Of a DNA stretch of 64,000 nucleotides, positions 46,105-56,772 are shown piece by piece; positions within the stretch are counted from its first letter, which is position 1, and every line of letters starts with the position of its first letter. The notes under the pieces are model-generated. The model had not been told where the DNA came from. It did no database searches and saw nothing but the letters and a program-made list of their open reading frames with translations. This stretch comes from Diphasiastrum complanatum (Eukaryota; Streptophyta; Lycopodiopsida; Lycopodiales; Lycopodiaceae), in contig CM055109.1 in NCBI GenBank assembly GCA_029204225.1, forward strand, positions 32,027,870-32,091,869, written 5' to 3'. Made by a program: the position numbers and the translations under genes.

Positions 46105-46690
46105 TGTTTCCTTTAGCTAGATAGAAGTCACATAGTATGACCTAATGCTTTGAATATTTTAGAATATTTTGGGATAATTGGTAGATGGTCAAATGAAGGA
46201 CACATTAGTAGATAGCTCAAATCCAAGCTAGACTTCATCATTTTTTCTTGAGAAGACAAGGTGGATTTTGAAAAACCTAAGATGAGATTGACTTTGATGT
46301 ACATTAGTTTTAGACAATTAGATTAGGGGTTAGATATTAGATAATCCAATCAGGTCGCTAGTGGTAGAATTCAAAAAAAAAGGAAAAAATATCCTAATAT
46401 GAAACCATGATAAAAAAAAAAAAGTTTGATATATCGAAAAAAAAAATGTCGTTTTTAGACAAGGCATTCAAATTATTAAACAATGAAAAATCAAAGACTA
46501 GATTTTAGATGAACCAAAATCTCAAAAAAAAAAAAAATCATAATGTTCAAACTCACCTAAAAGTCACACCTCACCTTCACAATAATTGCTATCTCAACAA
46601 AGGTAAGAACCAAACGAAATCATTTTCATTCTCAAGAACATATAACATAGATGGTATTTAAGCAAAGCAAACTAACCTGAAGAAGATTTC
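46105..46690. repeat. Dispersed repeat related to 56150-56633
   Basis: The part 46105-46600 has an inverted, gapped copy at 56150-56460 (the copy here carries about 170 extra bases near 46163-46330). The part 46637-46687 (ATATAACATAGATGGTATTT...) matches 56575-56633 in the same orientation. Poly-A runs are abundant. Confidence 0.65.
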
Positions 46691-46954
46691 AGAGTGCCAT
46701 CTTTTGTGACAGACTTTCAGCCCAAAAGTTGGCAAGCAATCCTATCTTTCATGCTAGGAGCAAGCATATTGAGGTGGCATATCACTTTGTGAGAGAACAA
46801 GTCATGGAAAAGAAGGTGGAGCTTCAACATGTGTCTTCAAAGGAATGTGTAGCTTATATCTTCACCAAAGCACTTGGAAAATACTTGCTTGCAAAGCATA
46901 GGACTTCACTTGGAGTATTCTCAAAGTCTATGCTAAAACTAGTTGAAGAGGGAG
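46691..46954 (+). pseudogene. Copia RNase H tail and polypurine tract
   Basis: The reading contains NPIFHARSKHIEVAYHF, VELQHVSSKECVAYIFTKAL and SKSMLKLVEEGV, ending in the purine tract GTTGAAGAGGGAG (46942-46954). Everything upstream in pol is lost; a repeat abuts the 5' side. Confidence 0.9.
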
Positions 46955-47252
46955 TGTGAAAAATTGTCAACTAGTTTGATCTATTTTGGTCTATGTTGAT
47001 TATTTGGCAATTTCATACTTAGAGATGAACTTTATGAAGTTATTTTTGGCCCAAGTACATTTGAAATTACCAATTTAATAACGTGAGGGAAAGTAGAAAG
47101 TCGAGTTTGGACACATTCAAATTTGAATGTTAGATACATTGAATCTAGTTCATATTGTAATAGGGTTTTTGATCTAGAAGTTTCTATGGAGAGAAAGCAA
47201 GCTCATTAATGAGGCACGGACCTGTTATAAGTAGATGTACACAAGTGGGAAG
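46955..47252 (+). repeat. Truncated copia 3' LTR
   Basis: It begins TGTGAAAAATTGTCAAC after the purine tract, runs about 300 bp, and stops where a second LTR begins. Confidence 0.75.
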
Positions 47253-47845
47253 TGTGAAAGATTCAACTAGTTTGATCATATTTGCTATATTTCCATATTT
47301 GACAAATTGAGGCCAACTTTTTTTAAGACTTAGAGTTTGACTTTTCAAAGTTTATTATTCTAAATTTCATTTGAATAAACACTTTTTGAAAGTGTGGGAA
47401 GGTTAGAAGTCGAGTTTGAGTAGATTCAAATTTGAATATTGGGTACCTTGAATCTAGACCCAAAAATAGTAGGGTTAGCATTTTGGTGGGAAAGCCAAGT
47501 GGCCAAATAGGGTTTGGACCTGCTATGAAAGGATGTAACTTGTGGAGAGACATATCTTCTCTCTTCTCTATCTCATTTCATGCTTATACATGGTTCTCTT
47601 GGGTTCTACTATCCATTGGTGCACTATAATTGCATGCAATTTTATGTGTAGAATGATCTATGTTTGTTATTTTTGGATCCACACGTGTGAAATACAATAG
47701 CTTTCTGGTTTTGTATGGATAGCAATAGTACTTTATCTTTTGATTCATGTTTGATCAAGTTCTATTAGAGTTTGCATCTCATTTTGTGTGTAGATGCTGA
47801 TTTTTCTACATTGGTGAGATTGGTAGAGTAGCTTCTTGTGAGAGA
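47253..47845 (+). repeat. Solo or truncated LTR of the 49434-53631 copia family
   Basis: It starts TGTGAAAGATTCAACTAG and follows the LTR of the minus-strand element (in opposite orientation) through CACACGTGTGAAATA (47682) to ...TTCTACATTGGTGAGATTGGTAG, then diverges. No coding part of that family is attached here. Confidence 0.75.
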
Positions 47846-48365
47846 TTTTATGTACTGCTTATGCACAGATTCCTCACGATCTCAAGAAGAAGATTGACTT
47901 CCAGAGCATCAAATGTATTTTCATCAGCTACACTACTTCAGGTCAAGCCTACAAGTTGTTCGATCCTATCAAGTTGAAGATATTCGTCAACCAAGATGTC
48001 ATCTTCCTTTGTAGATCAGTTTATCGACCTCGAGGAAAAAGGAAAAGACCATATAGCTAACTCTTCGGTTTCATCCGACACATTGAACTTCCCAGTTCCT
48101 TAGTCGACTATTCCTATAGAAGGTCCAAGCTCATCTACTTTCGATGAACAACATATCAATGACAAATCCGAAGATGATGATGTTGCAGTTCAGCAACTAC
48201 AACATGATGAAAATGATCAACTTCCTCTATTCCCCAGAGGATCATCAAGAACTAGCAGACCACCTATCAAGTATATTGAGTAGTTTGTAGCCTATCTTGT
48301 TTAGGAGCCGACTACTGTCAAAGAGGCACTCAGTCAGCCGCATTTGCAATATGAAACATTACATA
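47846..48365 (+). pseudogene. Copia integrase C-terminal end and hinge
   Basis: The reading YAQIPHDLKKKIDFQSIKCI, FISYTTSGQAYKLFDP and KIFVNQDVIFL matches the end of copia integrase before the RT. A frameshift near 48010-48060 breaks it. A later stretch (...GSSRTSRPPIKYIE) matches the hinge. Both ends are truncated. Confidence 0.8.
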
Positions 48366-48438
48366 CACATAGAAAAACCTTTACCAAAGCCTAAAGTCAA
48401 GATAAATAATTTTTCATTTTCAACACTCATCCTAAAAA

Positions 48439-49095
48439 TTAATCTATGTTGACTTGAACATGGATCTTGGAATTAATCCAAATATTGGCTCTATGTTTGA
48501 TGAAGAAGTTTTTGCTCAAAGGTTTGGTGAGCAAATCTGCAATACATGATGATTTGTCGATGTGCTCCAAATAGATTTCCTCTCCAATGAGCTTCTCTCT
48601 CACGAAGTGATGTGCAACTTTGATATGTTTGCTCCTTGCATAAAATATTGGGTTGTTGGCAAGGGCTTGTGTTGAAATATTGTCACACATGATCAATGGT
48701 AATCATCTCCTTGATAGTCTTTAGCTCCAAAAGCAACCTCTTGATCCAAAGCACTTCTTTTGTTGTAGTAGTAAGTGCCTTATATTCAGCTTCACAAGAT
48801 GAGAGTGATATGATATCTTGCTTTTTAGAAAGCCAAGATATTAAATCTCCTCCAGGGTATATGACATATGAACTTGTAGATTTCTGGTCCACTTTATCAC
48901 TAGCAAAATCTGAGTCAGAATAGCCAACAATAGAAAGATCTTCACTTTTGTATAACAAACCATAATCGTAGGTGGAAGATATGTACCTAAGTACCCTTTT
49001 GGCCATTTTTTAATGATGAATAGTAGGATTTCGCATAGCTTGGCTCAACTTCTGAACACTAAAACTTACATCAGGCCTAGTTATGGTAAGACAAT
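48439..49095 (-). pseudogene. Copia RT end and RNase H (almost open)
   Basis: Read leftward: a broken RT end, then MAKRVLRYISSTYDYGLLYKS, IVGYSDSDFASDKVDQKSTS, SLSSCEAEYKALTTTTKEVL, a frameshift, MCDNISTQALANNPIFYARS, and CIADLLTKPLSKNFFIKHR. The RNase H catalytic Asp (YSDS), Glu (CEAEY) and Asp (CDN) are present. Beyond 49095 it is joined to an unrelated LTR. Confidence 0.9.
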
Positions 49096-49433
49096 GCTAG
49101 AAATGAAAAATAGCTCAAAGGGATAAGATGAACATGAACTTGAACGAGAAATGAACTCGAAGAAAAATGTTCGTGTGCGGCGGAAGGAGCTGTACGACTC
49201 TCCGTAAGCATGACTACGCCTATCAAAATGAACAGAACTCTAGTGATGATCACGGTCATTCTAGATTACGCAGCCAAACATTAATAAAACAATGAAGTGT
49301 CAGAAGCATGGTTTGTCGCGAATAGCAAGACGAATTATATGTCGCGAATTATTCGCGACAAGTTAGACTGTGCTCGACCGATAATTAGTCACGATAGATT
49401 CACGAAAGACAAGACTAAATGTTAGTCATCTAT
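49096..49433 (-). repeat. LTR remainder (right part beyond the nested element)
   Basis: The LTR that starts at 53808 on the minus strand should continue here after the element at 49434-53631 is removed. It includes the palindromic words TCGCGAATTATTCGCGA near 49343. It is truncated at about 49095, where copia RNase H sequence begins. Confidence 0.5.
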
Positions 49434-50082
49434 TGTGAAAGATTATAGATCTTTAAGATTCAATCTACTTGAATGATCTTTGGTTAGAAAGAGAAATACA
49501 CTACCAATCTCACCAATGTAGAAAAATCAGCATCTACACACAAATTGAGATGCAAAAACCAATATAACTTGATCAAACTTGAATGAAATGATTATGTACT
49601 ATTGATGTCCATAAAAAACCAGCAAGCTACTATATTTCACACGTGTGAATCCAAAAATAACAAATATAGATCATTCTACACATAGCATTGCAAGCAATCA
49701 CCAAGATAGTGCACCAATGGATAGTAGAACCCAAGAGAACCATGTATAAGCATGAAATGAGATAGATAAGAGAGAAGATTGCTCTCTCCATGAGTTACAT
49801 CCTTTTACAACAGATCCAAACCCTATTTGGCCACTTGGCTTTTCCACCAAAATGCTAACCCTACTAATTTTGGGTCTAGATTCAATGTACCCAACTATTC
49901 AAGTTGAATCTACTCAAACTCGCATTCTAACTTTCCCACACTTTCAAAAAGTGTTTATTCAAACGAAATTTAGACTAATCAACTTTGAAAAGTCAACCTC
50001 TAAGTATAAACCAAGTTTTGGCCTCAATATGCCAAATATGAAAATATTGCAAAATGTGATGAAACTAGTTGAATCTTTCACA
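49434..50082 (-). repeat. 3' LTR of the minus-strand copia
   Basis: On the minus strand it begins TGTGAAAGATTCAAC and ends ...CTTTCACA. The TATA box of the other LTR is mutated here (TGTAAAAG). Confidence 0.9.
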
Positions 50083-50284
50083 CTCCCTCTTCAACTAGTT
50101 TTAGCATAGACTTTGATAACACTCCAAGTGAAGTCCTATGCTTCATGAACAAATATTTTCCCAATGCTTTGGTGAAGATATCAGCTACACATTCCCTTGA
50201 AGACACATGTTGAAGCTCCACCTCCTTTGCAATGACTCGCTCCCTCACAAAATGATATTGTATCTCAATATGCTTACTCCTAGC
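50081..50284 (-). pseudogene. RNase H tail of the minus-strand copia
   Basis: It reads ARSKHIEIQYHFVRERV, HVSSRECVADIFTKALGK and KSMLKLVEEGV, with the stop overlapping the LTR. The purine tract GTTGAAGAGGGAG is at 50083-50095 on the minus strand. The RNase H core with its catalytic residues is missing. Confidence 0.9.
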
Positions 50285-51172
50285 ATAGTTTTTGACAATA
50301 GAACTTTGATCCATCATAAGAATGATCTTCTTCCTAAGAATAGATCTCCTTTCAATGATCATGTAATGCTCAAAATAGAAATAACCATAATTGATATAGA
50401 GAATAGTGCCCACTTGGGATACTTCAGTATCTCTTACATCAATTTTACATATCAAGATGTAACTAGAACATGAAGAATCAAATAGAATGTAAATGAAATG
50501 ATTCCACCAGGCTTCCAACTCTGAAATCTCCGAAAAAATACAGCAAACAAACAATAAATGTGAGTGATCAACTTTTTCTTGCATGTCTCCTCCTCCTTTG
50601 TCCTTTGTTGCCTTGTATCCACCATGATACTCCATGAATGAGCCTCCATCTCCATCTTGCCATAAGATGCCATCAAGCCTTGATGACTTGACCATGAATG
50701 AGTGACATAATGAACCTCCAATAGCTTCATTTCCATCAACAAAACCAGCCAAGAATGTTAGTACAAATCCAACATCAAAACAATGCTCACCAATGTAGCT
50801 AGTTTTACCATACCTTGACAATTTGCACACATCCACATGAAATTGCTCAAACATGAGATAGAACAAGTAAAGTAAACTTGAACAACACTTACTTGCTCCT
50901 TTTACCTTACTTGAGTCTTAAATATGCTGCAAAAATAGATCCATAACATCTTTGCCAATTACCTCTCCTTTGATGCTCTTGACTAGCTCCAAATTGCCAA
51001 CTTCCCTTTTGACTAGTTGAAGCGCTTTGAGATCAACTTCTCGATCTTCAACTTGATCATCAAAGTCATTGAACAAACTTTGTTTTTCAGATCCAATAAT
51101 TGATTTTACAGCAAGATAACATCCATCCACTTGCATAGCTCCATGTACACAAGAAGATCTTCCAAAAGATGT
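50285..51172 (-). other. Non-copia segment replacing RT/RNase H core (possible capture)
   Basis: About 890 bp lies where reverse transcriptase and most RNase H should be. Two open frames run through it: the tail of the integrase frame (VDGCYLAVKSIIGSEKQSLF, then QVEDREVDLKALQLVKREVG) and a 194-codon lead-in of the RNase H frame (ILWQDGDGGSFMEYHGGYKA, KDKGGGDMQEK, a Cys/Phe-rich hydrophobic part). Neither resembles a copia protein or another family I know. It may be captured host DNA or a rearranged non-coding filler. Confidence 0.6.
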
Positions 51173-51918
51173 TCCACTCTTCATAAGAGATCGATACTCA
51201 AGATCCATTGCTTGGATCCACTCCTCTTCTTTCCTCGCTTGATCTACACTTGTAAGCTCATCCAAAGAGGTTAGGAAAGCAACATAATTTCCAGAAACTA
51301 CTTCCTTACTCTTTTGATCATATGTGAGCCTTGAAGGTACTTGTCTTTCTCTTGATGTTCTCCTTGGCTTTTGACTTGATGAACGTCCATCATCACCGCC
51401 ATCCAAAGTAATATCCTTCTCATCAACATCAAGAATGTTAGATCCATCCACTCCACCATCAGTCATGCTTGAAGACACCTTTGGAATGTTCCCCTCATCA
51501 AAAATGACATCTCTACCAACAATCACTTTGTTAGTGGAAGGAATGTAAACCTTATAGGCTTTACTCATCTCACTATATCCAACAAAAATACCTCTTCTTG
51601 AAGATGCATCCTCCTTGGCACTATCATCAAGAGTAATGTTGACATAGCATGTGCATCCAAAGGTTCTTAGAAAGTTGACACTCGACCTCCTCTTGAATAG
51701 CATCTCAAAAGGTGTCATCCCATCCAAAATAGCACTCGGCCACCTATTGCACAAGAAATTGGCACACAACAAAGCTTGATCCCAAAATGGTTTGTCAAGA
51801 TTAGCACTTAACCTCATAACTTTAGCACTTTCACATAAAGTCCTATTCTTCCTTTCAGCCACTCCATTTTGTTGTGGGGTCCTTGATGTTGTATACTCCC
51901 TCTTGATCCCAAGCTCAT
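51173..51918 (-). pseudogene. Integrase C-terminal half and hinge, minus-strand copia
   Basis: The frame opens at 51862 with MAERKNRTLCESAKVMRLSA and continues with PFWDQALLCANFLCNRWPS, FGCTCYVNITL, RRGIFVGYSEMSKAYKVY and RDVIFDEGNIP; it ends with the RT-proximal WIQAMDLEYRSL. The HHCC domain and the two catalytic Asp of integrase are missing; the Glu of NGVAERKN can be seen at the junction. It is joined directly to gag at about 51919, with a frame change. Confidence 0.9.
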
Positions 51919-52385
51919 CAAGCCATTAAGAATCACTTGAATAAGCTCTCCTTCCTTAATGCTTTCATCTAGGCAAGCTAATTCATCATTCAATGCTTTC
52001 ATTCTCAAAACAAAAGTACTTGGACTTTCTTCATTCTTTTCCAAACAAGAAAAGACTTGTCTTCTTAGAGTCAGCACTCTAGAAGTAGACTTGGATTCAT
52101 AAAGCTTCTTCAATGAATTCCAAGCTTCCAAAGATGATGTGCACTTACCAACTTTCTTGAGAAGTTCATTGGTAACATTCATCTTTATCATGTGTAGAGC
52201 CTTCTTGGCCCTCTTGTCATACCTCACTTGATCTTGTTGTGTTGTTGGTCTCTCCTCCAAACCTACAACAATATCCAAAACATCAATCATCTGAAGAAGT
52301 GACTCCATCCTCACTTTCCACAATGAATAGTTACTTGAGTAAGCCTATCATTGGATTCCAACATGACTCCAATTGAGGTTGCCAT
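51919..52385 (-). pseudogene. Gag of the minus-strand copia, truncated
   Basis: The start codon is probably the ATG at 52385 (MATSIGVMLESNDRL); a frameshift near 52335 leads to YSLWKVRMESLLQMIDVLDI, KKALHMIKMNVTNELLKKVG, SLEAWNSLKKLYESKSTSRV and GELIQVILNGL. The CCHC knuckle and protease are deleted. Confidence 0.9.
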
Positions 52386-52973
52386 GTAGGAATGACACGA
52401 TTTTCTCTTTCAATCTGTTTCAATGCACAAAGCACTCCTTTGAAAAACAACGAATGCTTTCAAAAGAAATCACCAAGATTTGAAACTATCTCACAAATTC
52501 TCTTCTAGCACTTATCCAAGCAAATCAACACATAGAATCATGGAATCTTGATCAACCTATGATCTATCCTCAATCTAATGACTTTTGCCACTTCCTAAGA
52601 TTGAAACACACTCAAATGAGGTCCAGCAACCTCACTATCTAGAGATCCAATCAAAATTAGGGTTTTGACAAAATCACAAAAAATTGACTATTCCAAATCT
52701 ACATGCAAATGCTGAAAATTTGATATGCAATCTATAAGCCACCACATAGGCTGATTCAATGATCCAAAAATTGGCCAAATCCAGTATGTGAATTCAAAAA
52801 CCGGAATTGATCAAATATATTGACCTATTTAGTGTTTTGATCTACAAAAGATCCAATCTACATAAGCAAAAAATCCGATTTTGGTGTAGAATCCTCTCTA
52901 GCATGCTCTAGACTTGATATCTTCACCAAATCATTGATAGATCTAATTTCCTCCTTCATAATCTGAAACACAA
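52386..52973 (-). other. Leader of the minus-strand copia
   Basis: This is untranslated leader between the primer site and gag. No ORF is seen. Confidence 0.7.
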
Positions 52974-52985
52974 GCTCTGATACCA
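52974..52985 (-). other. Primer-binding site of the minus-strand copia
   Basis: On the minus strand this reads TGGTATCAGAGC, directly next to the LTR. Confidence 0.95.
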
Positions 52986-53631
52986 TGTGAAAGGTTTCAG
53001 ATCCTTAAGATCCAATCTACTTGAATGATTTTTGGTTAGAAGAGAAATACACTACCAATCTCACCAATGTAGAAAAATCAGCATCTAAACACAAATAGAT
53101 GCAAACACCAATAGAACTTGATCAAACTTGAATGAAATGATTATGTACTATTGCTGTCCATACAAAACCAGCAATCTACTATATTTCACACATGTGGATC
53201 CAAAAATAACAAATATAGATTATTCTACACATAAAATTGCAAGCAATCACCAAGATAGTGCACCAATGGATATTAGAACCCAAGAGAACCATGTATAAGC
53301 ATGAAATGAGATAGATAAGAGAGAAGATTGCTCTCTCCACGAGTTACATCCTTTTATAACAGGTCCGAACCCTATTTGGCCACTTGGCATTCCCACCAAA
53401 ATGCTAACCCTACCAATTTTGGGTCTAGATTCAATGTACCCAACTATTCAAATTGAATCTACTCAAACTCGCATTCTAACTTTCCCACACTTTCAAAAAG
53501 TGTTTATTCAAATGAAATTTAGACTAATCAACTTTGAAAAGTCAACCTCTAAGTCTAAAACAAGTTTTGGCCTCAATATGCCAAATATGGAAATATTGCA
53601 AAATGTGATGAAACTAGTTGAATCTTTCACA
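52986..53631 (-). repeat. 5' LTR of the minus-strand copia
   Basis: It begins TGTGAAAGATTC on the minus strand at 53631 and ends at the primer site. It contains CACATGTGGATCC (reversed) near 53190 and a TATA box. Confidence 0.95.
53351..53358 (-). promoter_or_regulatory. LTR TATA box
   Basis: TATAAAAG on the minus strand, about 280 bp into the 5' LTR. It is intact here but mutated in the 3' LTR. Confidence 0.6.
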
Positions 53632-53636
53632 TCTAT

Positions 53637-53808
53637 TACCAGAAAGAACAACTAGAAAATAAGATAGAATGAATGATAAGCATAGCAAAGGAATAGAACC
53701 TTATTGTTGACAATCAAGAATCAATGCGCAAGGCATCTACTAATATGCAGCATGAATGGAGGCAGATTAAAATGGGATTTAAGGAGAGTAGAGGGAGTAA
53801 ATTCAACA
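53637..53808 (-). repeat. LTR start of the copia at 53809-54541, cut by the nested element
   Basis: On the minus strand it begins TGTTGAATTTACTCC after the purine tract TTAAGGGGGG (53809-53818) and runs to the TCTAT duplication where the 4.2-kb element is inserted; it should continue at 49433. Confidence 0.8.
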
Positions 53809-53814
53809 CCCCCC

Positions 53815-54541
53815 TTAATCAGGATCCGTGAATGCCTTGATCTTCAGACTGAGCAATGCACAAAATTTGTTGTGTGCATTAACACTAAGTGCTTTCGTGA
53901 AGATGTCTGCAACCATGTCCTGCATTCTACAGTACGTTAAGCTTATCTCTCTGTCGAGAACCTTGCCCCTAATGTAGTAATATCTGATCTCAATGTACTT
54001 ACTCCTAGAATGAAATCTAGGGTTGGCTGATAAGGCAATAGCACTTTGGTTATCACAGAACAAAATTGTAGGGCTGTACAAATACATATTGATGTCTAAC
54101 AGCAAATTTGTCAGCCAAAACGCTTCCTTAATAGATTGAGAAGCAGCAATGTATTCTGCTTCAGTAGAAGAAAGTGCGATAGAGGTTTGCTTACGACTAT
54201 TCCATGAAATAGGACCGCCGTTGAAGAAGAGTTTAAATCTAGATGTGGACTTACGATTGTCTGCATCTCCTCTCCAGCTTGCATCAGAATAACCACTGAG
54301 CTGATGAAGATTGTCATTGCTGACATCTCCATAGCAGATGCACTGGTCCATGGTAGCTCGAATATACCTCATGAATCGAATAAGAGTCTTCCAATGGGTA
54401 ATGCCAGGATTAGCCATGTATTGGCTGAGTGAGCTAACAACAAAAGAGATATCTGGTCTTGTACAGACCATTGCGTACATGAGAGATCCTAGTATCGATC
54501 GATACGGATACGGTTGCATCCCACTCAAGTTTCTAGGGCAA
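53815..54541 (-). pseudogene. Copia RT end and complete RNase H (open, 237 codons)
   Basis: Read leftward from 54528: MSGMQPYPYRSILGSLMYAM and RPDISFVVSSLSQYMANPG (RT end), then SGYSDASWRGDADNRKSTSR, ALSSTEAEYIAASQSIKE, FCDNQSAIALSANPRFHSRS and DMVADIFTKALS. The RNase H catalytic Asp (YSDA), Glu (TEAEY) and Asp (CDNQ) are all intact. It is the best-preserved pol fragment in the window, but the RT catalytic core is cut off at about 54541. Confidence 0.9.
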
Positions 54542-54788
54542 AACTAATACAAATTAATTTGGGGACGAAAGATAATTTGCAATATGTATCTATTGGAGCT
54601 AATCACGATCCAGAGTTCATTACGCACATGACATAGCTGTTTAAGCAGTATAAAACTGTTTTTGCATTTCTCCAACCGATAAATCTCTAATCACCTTGCC
54701 TACTTACAATATAGATAATAATTCTTTTTTGACATTATTGGATATATAGGATTTTTTTTATTTTAAAAAGGTCGAGACTCTTTGCATT
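54542..54788. other. no gene seen
   Basis: AT-rich junction sequence. Confidence 0.3.
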
Positions 54789-55124
54789 TTGAGCAAGGAG
54801 CTGCATGAATTTTCTGATATAATTGATTATGATGTTGATGATCTTCTCCTTGGTGTTGACGATATAAATAAGGATGAATTTTATTCAGGGAAAGATTGTT
54901 TGAGGATGGCTGTTGAGGAAATGCGCCAAAAAGAAGATGATATTCCTTCTAAAGAGGAGTTCCTCAGATTTCAAAATCAGCTTGGATTTCCAAAACCAAC
55001 TGTCTATACACCAACCTTATTGACATCGAGAGGTGGTCATAATATTGACGGTGAGACAGTAATCGAGGAAGACAAAGCCGAATGCATAAGTTTTGTATCT
55101 TGTCTTGTACTAGTTGATCTGTAA
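54789..55124 (+). CDS. Unrecognised acidic ORF (111 aa)
   Basis: The ORF encodes an Asp/Glu-rich protein (DIIDYDVDDLLLGVDDINKD, EEMRQKEDDIPSKEEFLRF, QLGFPKPTVYTP). The frame is open upstream of the Met too, so it may be a fragment of a longer protein or an exon. I do not recognise a family and see no promoter or terminator. It could be host or transposon derived. Confidence 0.3.
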   Translation: MSKELHEFSDIIDYDVDDLLLGVDDINKDEFYSGKDCLRMAVEEMRQKEDDIPSKEEFLRFQNQLGFPKPTVYTPTLLTSRGGHNIDGETVIEEDKAECISFVSCLVLVDL

Positions 55125-55159
55125 TGATTCGTAAAATCACCTTGGTGGATATGCCCAAT

Positions 55160-56110
55160 GCAGATGTAGATGTTTGACAATCTTCAAGGCTTCATTATAG
55201 AAGTGTGGAAATGATAGGCTATTTAAAGCCATCTAAAACATAGTTTTTATTATGTGAAGACATGAATTTCTAACCATATAAGGTATTACAACCCAAAGAT
55301 TGTGCTAAACCACAAAGAAAAATATTACTCATGTTTCAAAATCAAATTGCATTTTTTTGTGCTTTAACATGAGTTTGAGTCTTCAAGGGATTTAACATTT
55401 TGGTTCCTTCATGAGAGGCTTTAGAGAACTAATCCCAAGGAAAAACCGAGTGCCATTTTCTAGTTGGTGACTAATTGCCGGTAAATACTCCCCTTCAAAA
55501 CATGAGCTCTAACATCGTTATTTTTAACTATGAGACTGGGCTAGATATTTCCTTGATATCCCATTGATAGATTCATCTAGTTTTTTGTCTTTTTAGTCAT
55601 TTGAATTCATCTATCCTTCGCCACGGTTGTTGATTTTTTAACAAGCTTACGACAAAGGAGGGCCCTGCCAAAGGAGGGCACTGGACATTTCCTTATATTT
55701 ATATGAAATGAGGTTACATTAGTGGGCAACTCAAAACAATAATGATGATGCCAAAAAAGGTGCAATAGTTATGGGGGCCATTTCTAAGGCCATTCCACAA
55801 ATTAAGTACATTGATAGTCCATTTGTGTGGACTAGGACCTATTCGACTATGGCTATACAAGCCAAATGTTTTCCAATCAAATAACATATCTCATAATTTC
55901 ATATATAGTTAATCATAAATTCACTTGAAAATTATCAATTTAAGCTTGATTTAAAATGTTAAAAATCTACTATGGACCCTAGAGTTTGGATATGACATTG
56001 TTTCAAACCAAAAGAGCAAAAAATTTAAGACTTATAACTTGAATAGACGAAGAAAACCATCTCATATATGTGGGGCATTATTACTACCAAGAAAGAGAAA
56101 CTCCTAGAGC
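55160..56110 (-). repeat. Inverted copy of the gypsy leader at 36.8-37.3 kb, split by an insertion
   Basis: The part 55160-55620 matches 36870-37340 in reverse, and 56060-56110 matches 36830-36880 in reverse, so about 435 bp (55625-56060) is extra here. Shared words include CCAAGGAAAAA(C/T)CGAGTGCC and ACCATATAAGGTAT(C/T)AC. No protein is encoded by the 435-bp insertion that I can see. Confidence 0.75.
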
Positions 56111-56149
56111 TTAGTCACTAATCGATAGTGTCTCGTATCGCTTTGTTGA

Positions 56150-56640
56150 AATAACAATTATTGTGATGATTTGCTAAAAGATGAGGTGTGACTTTAGGTG
56201 AATTAAAATGATATATTTTTTTTAAGATCTTGGTTCTTCTAAAATCCAGTCTCTGATTTTTCATTGTTTAACAATTTGAATGCCTTGCCTAAAAATGACA
56301 TTTTTTTTTTGATATATCAAACCTTTTTTTTATCATGGTTTCATATTAGGATTTTTTTTTCTTTTTTTTGCATTCTACCACTAGCATCCTGATTGAATTA
56401 TAAGCATTAGGTCATACTAGGTGACTTCAATCTAGCTAAAGGAAACATCTATTTTGACATCCTCCTACTACTTTATTGATCCTATATGATGTATCTCACA
56501 TGTAATTCATATGAGTCTCAACTAATAGATACCTTGAAGCCTCGTGCAGTGGATCGCGATCCGCTCCAACTAAGCATATAACATAGATGGTATTTAAGCA
56601 AAGCTAACTAACCTGAAGAAGATACTAAATTCAAGATTTG
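56150..56640. repeat. Dispersed repeat related to 46105-46690
   Basis: Inverted (56150-56460) and direct (56575-56633) matches to the 46-kb region, with many T homopolymers. It ends shortly before the NCED promoter region. Confidence 0.65.
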
Positions 56641-56772
56641 AAAACCCTTTTCGTGATCAGAATAACAGAAGAAAGTCGAAATAACATAGGCCCAGTAGAG
56701 GCGGCAAGTTGATGAATCGACTAGGATCGGCAAGCTAATCTACGCAAGGCTGGGAGGGAGAGTGTCAGCGCC

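Larger units (their letters stand above)
49434..53631 (-). mobile_element. Complete non-autonomous copia element, 4198 bp, minus strand
   Basis: LTRs of 649 bp (49434-50082) and 646 bp (52986-53631) flank a 2.9-kb interior with primer site, gag part, integrase part, a non-copia segment, RNase H tail and purine tract. A perfect 5-bp target-site duplication TCTAT (49429-49433 and 53632-53636) shows it is a single insertion. The LTRs differ by a few percent by eye. No RT is present, so it cannot copy itself. It is inserted into the LTR of another copia element. Confidence 0.95.

Noticed and set aside
50285-51172. Captured segment read as a functional host gene
   Set aside because: No recognisable domain and no complete ORF of its own; only listed as a candidate capture.
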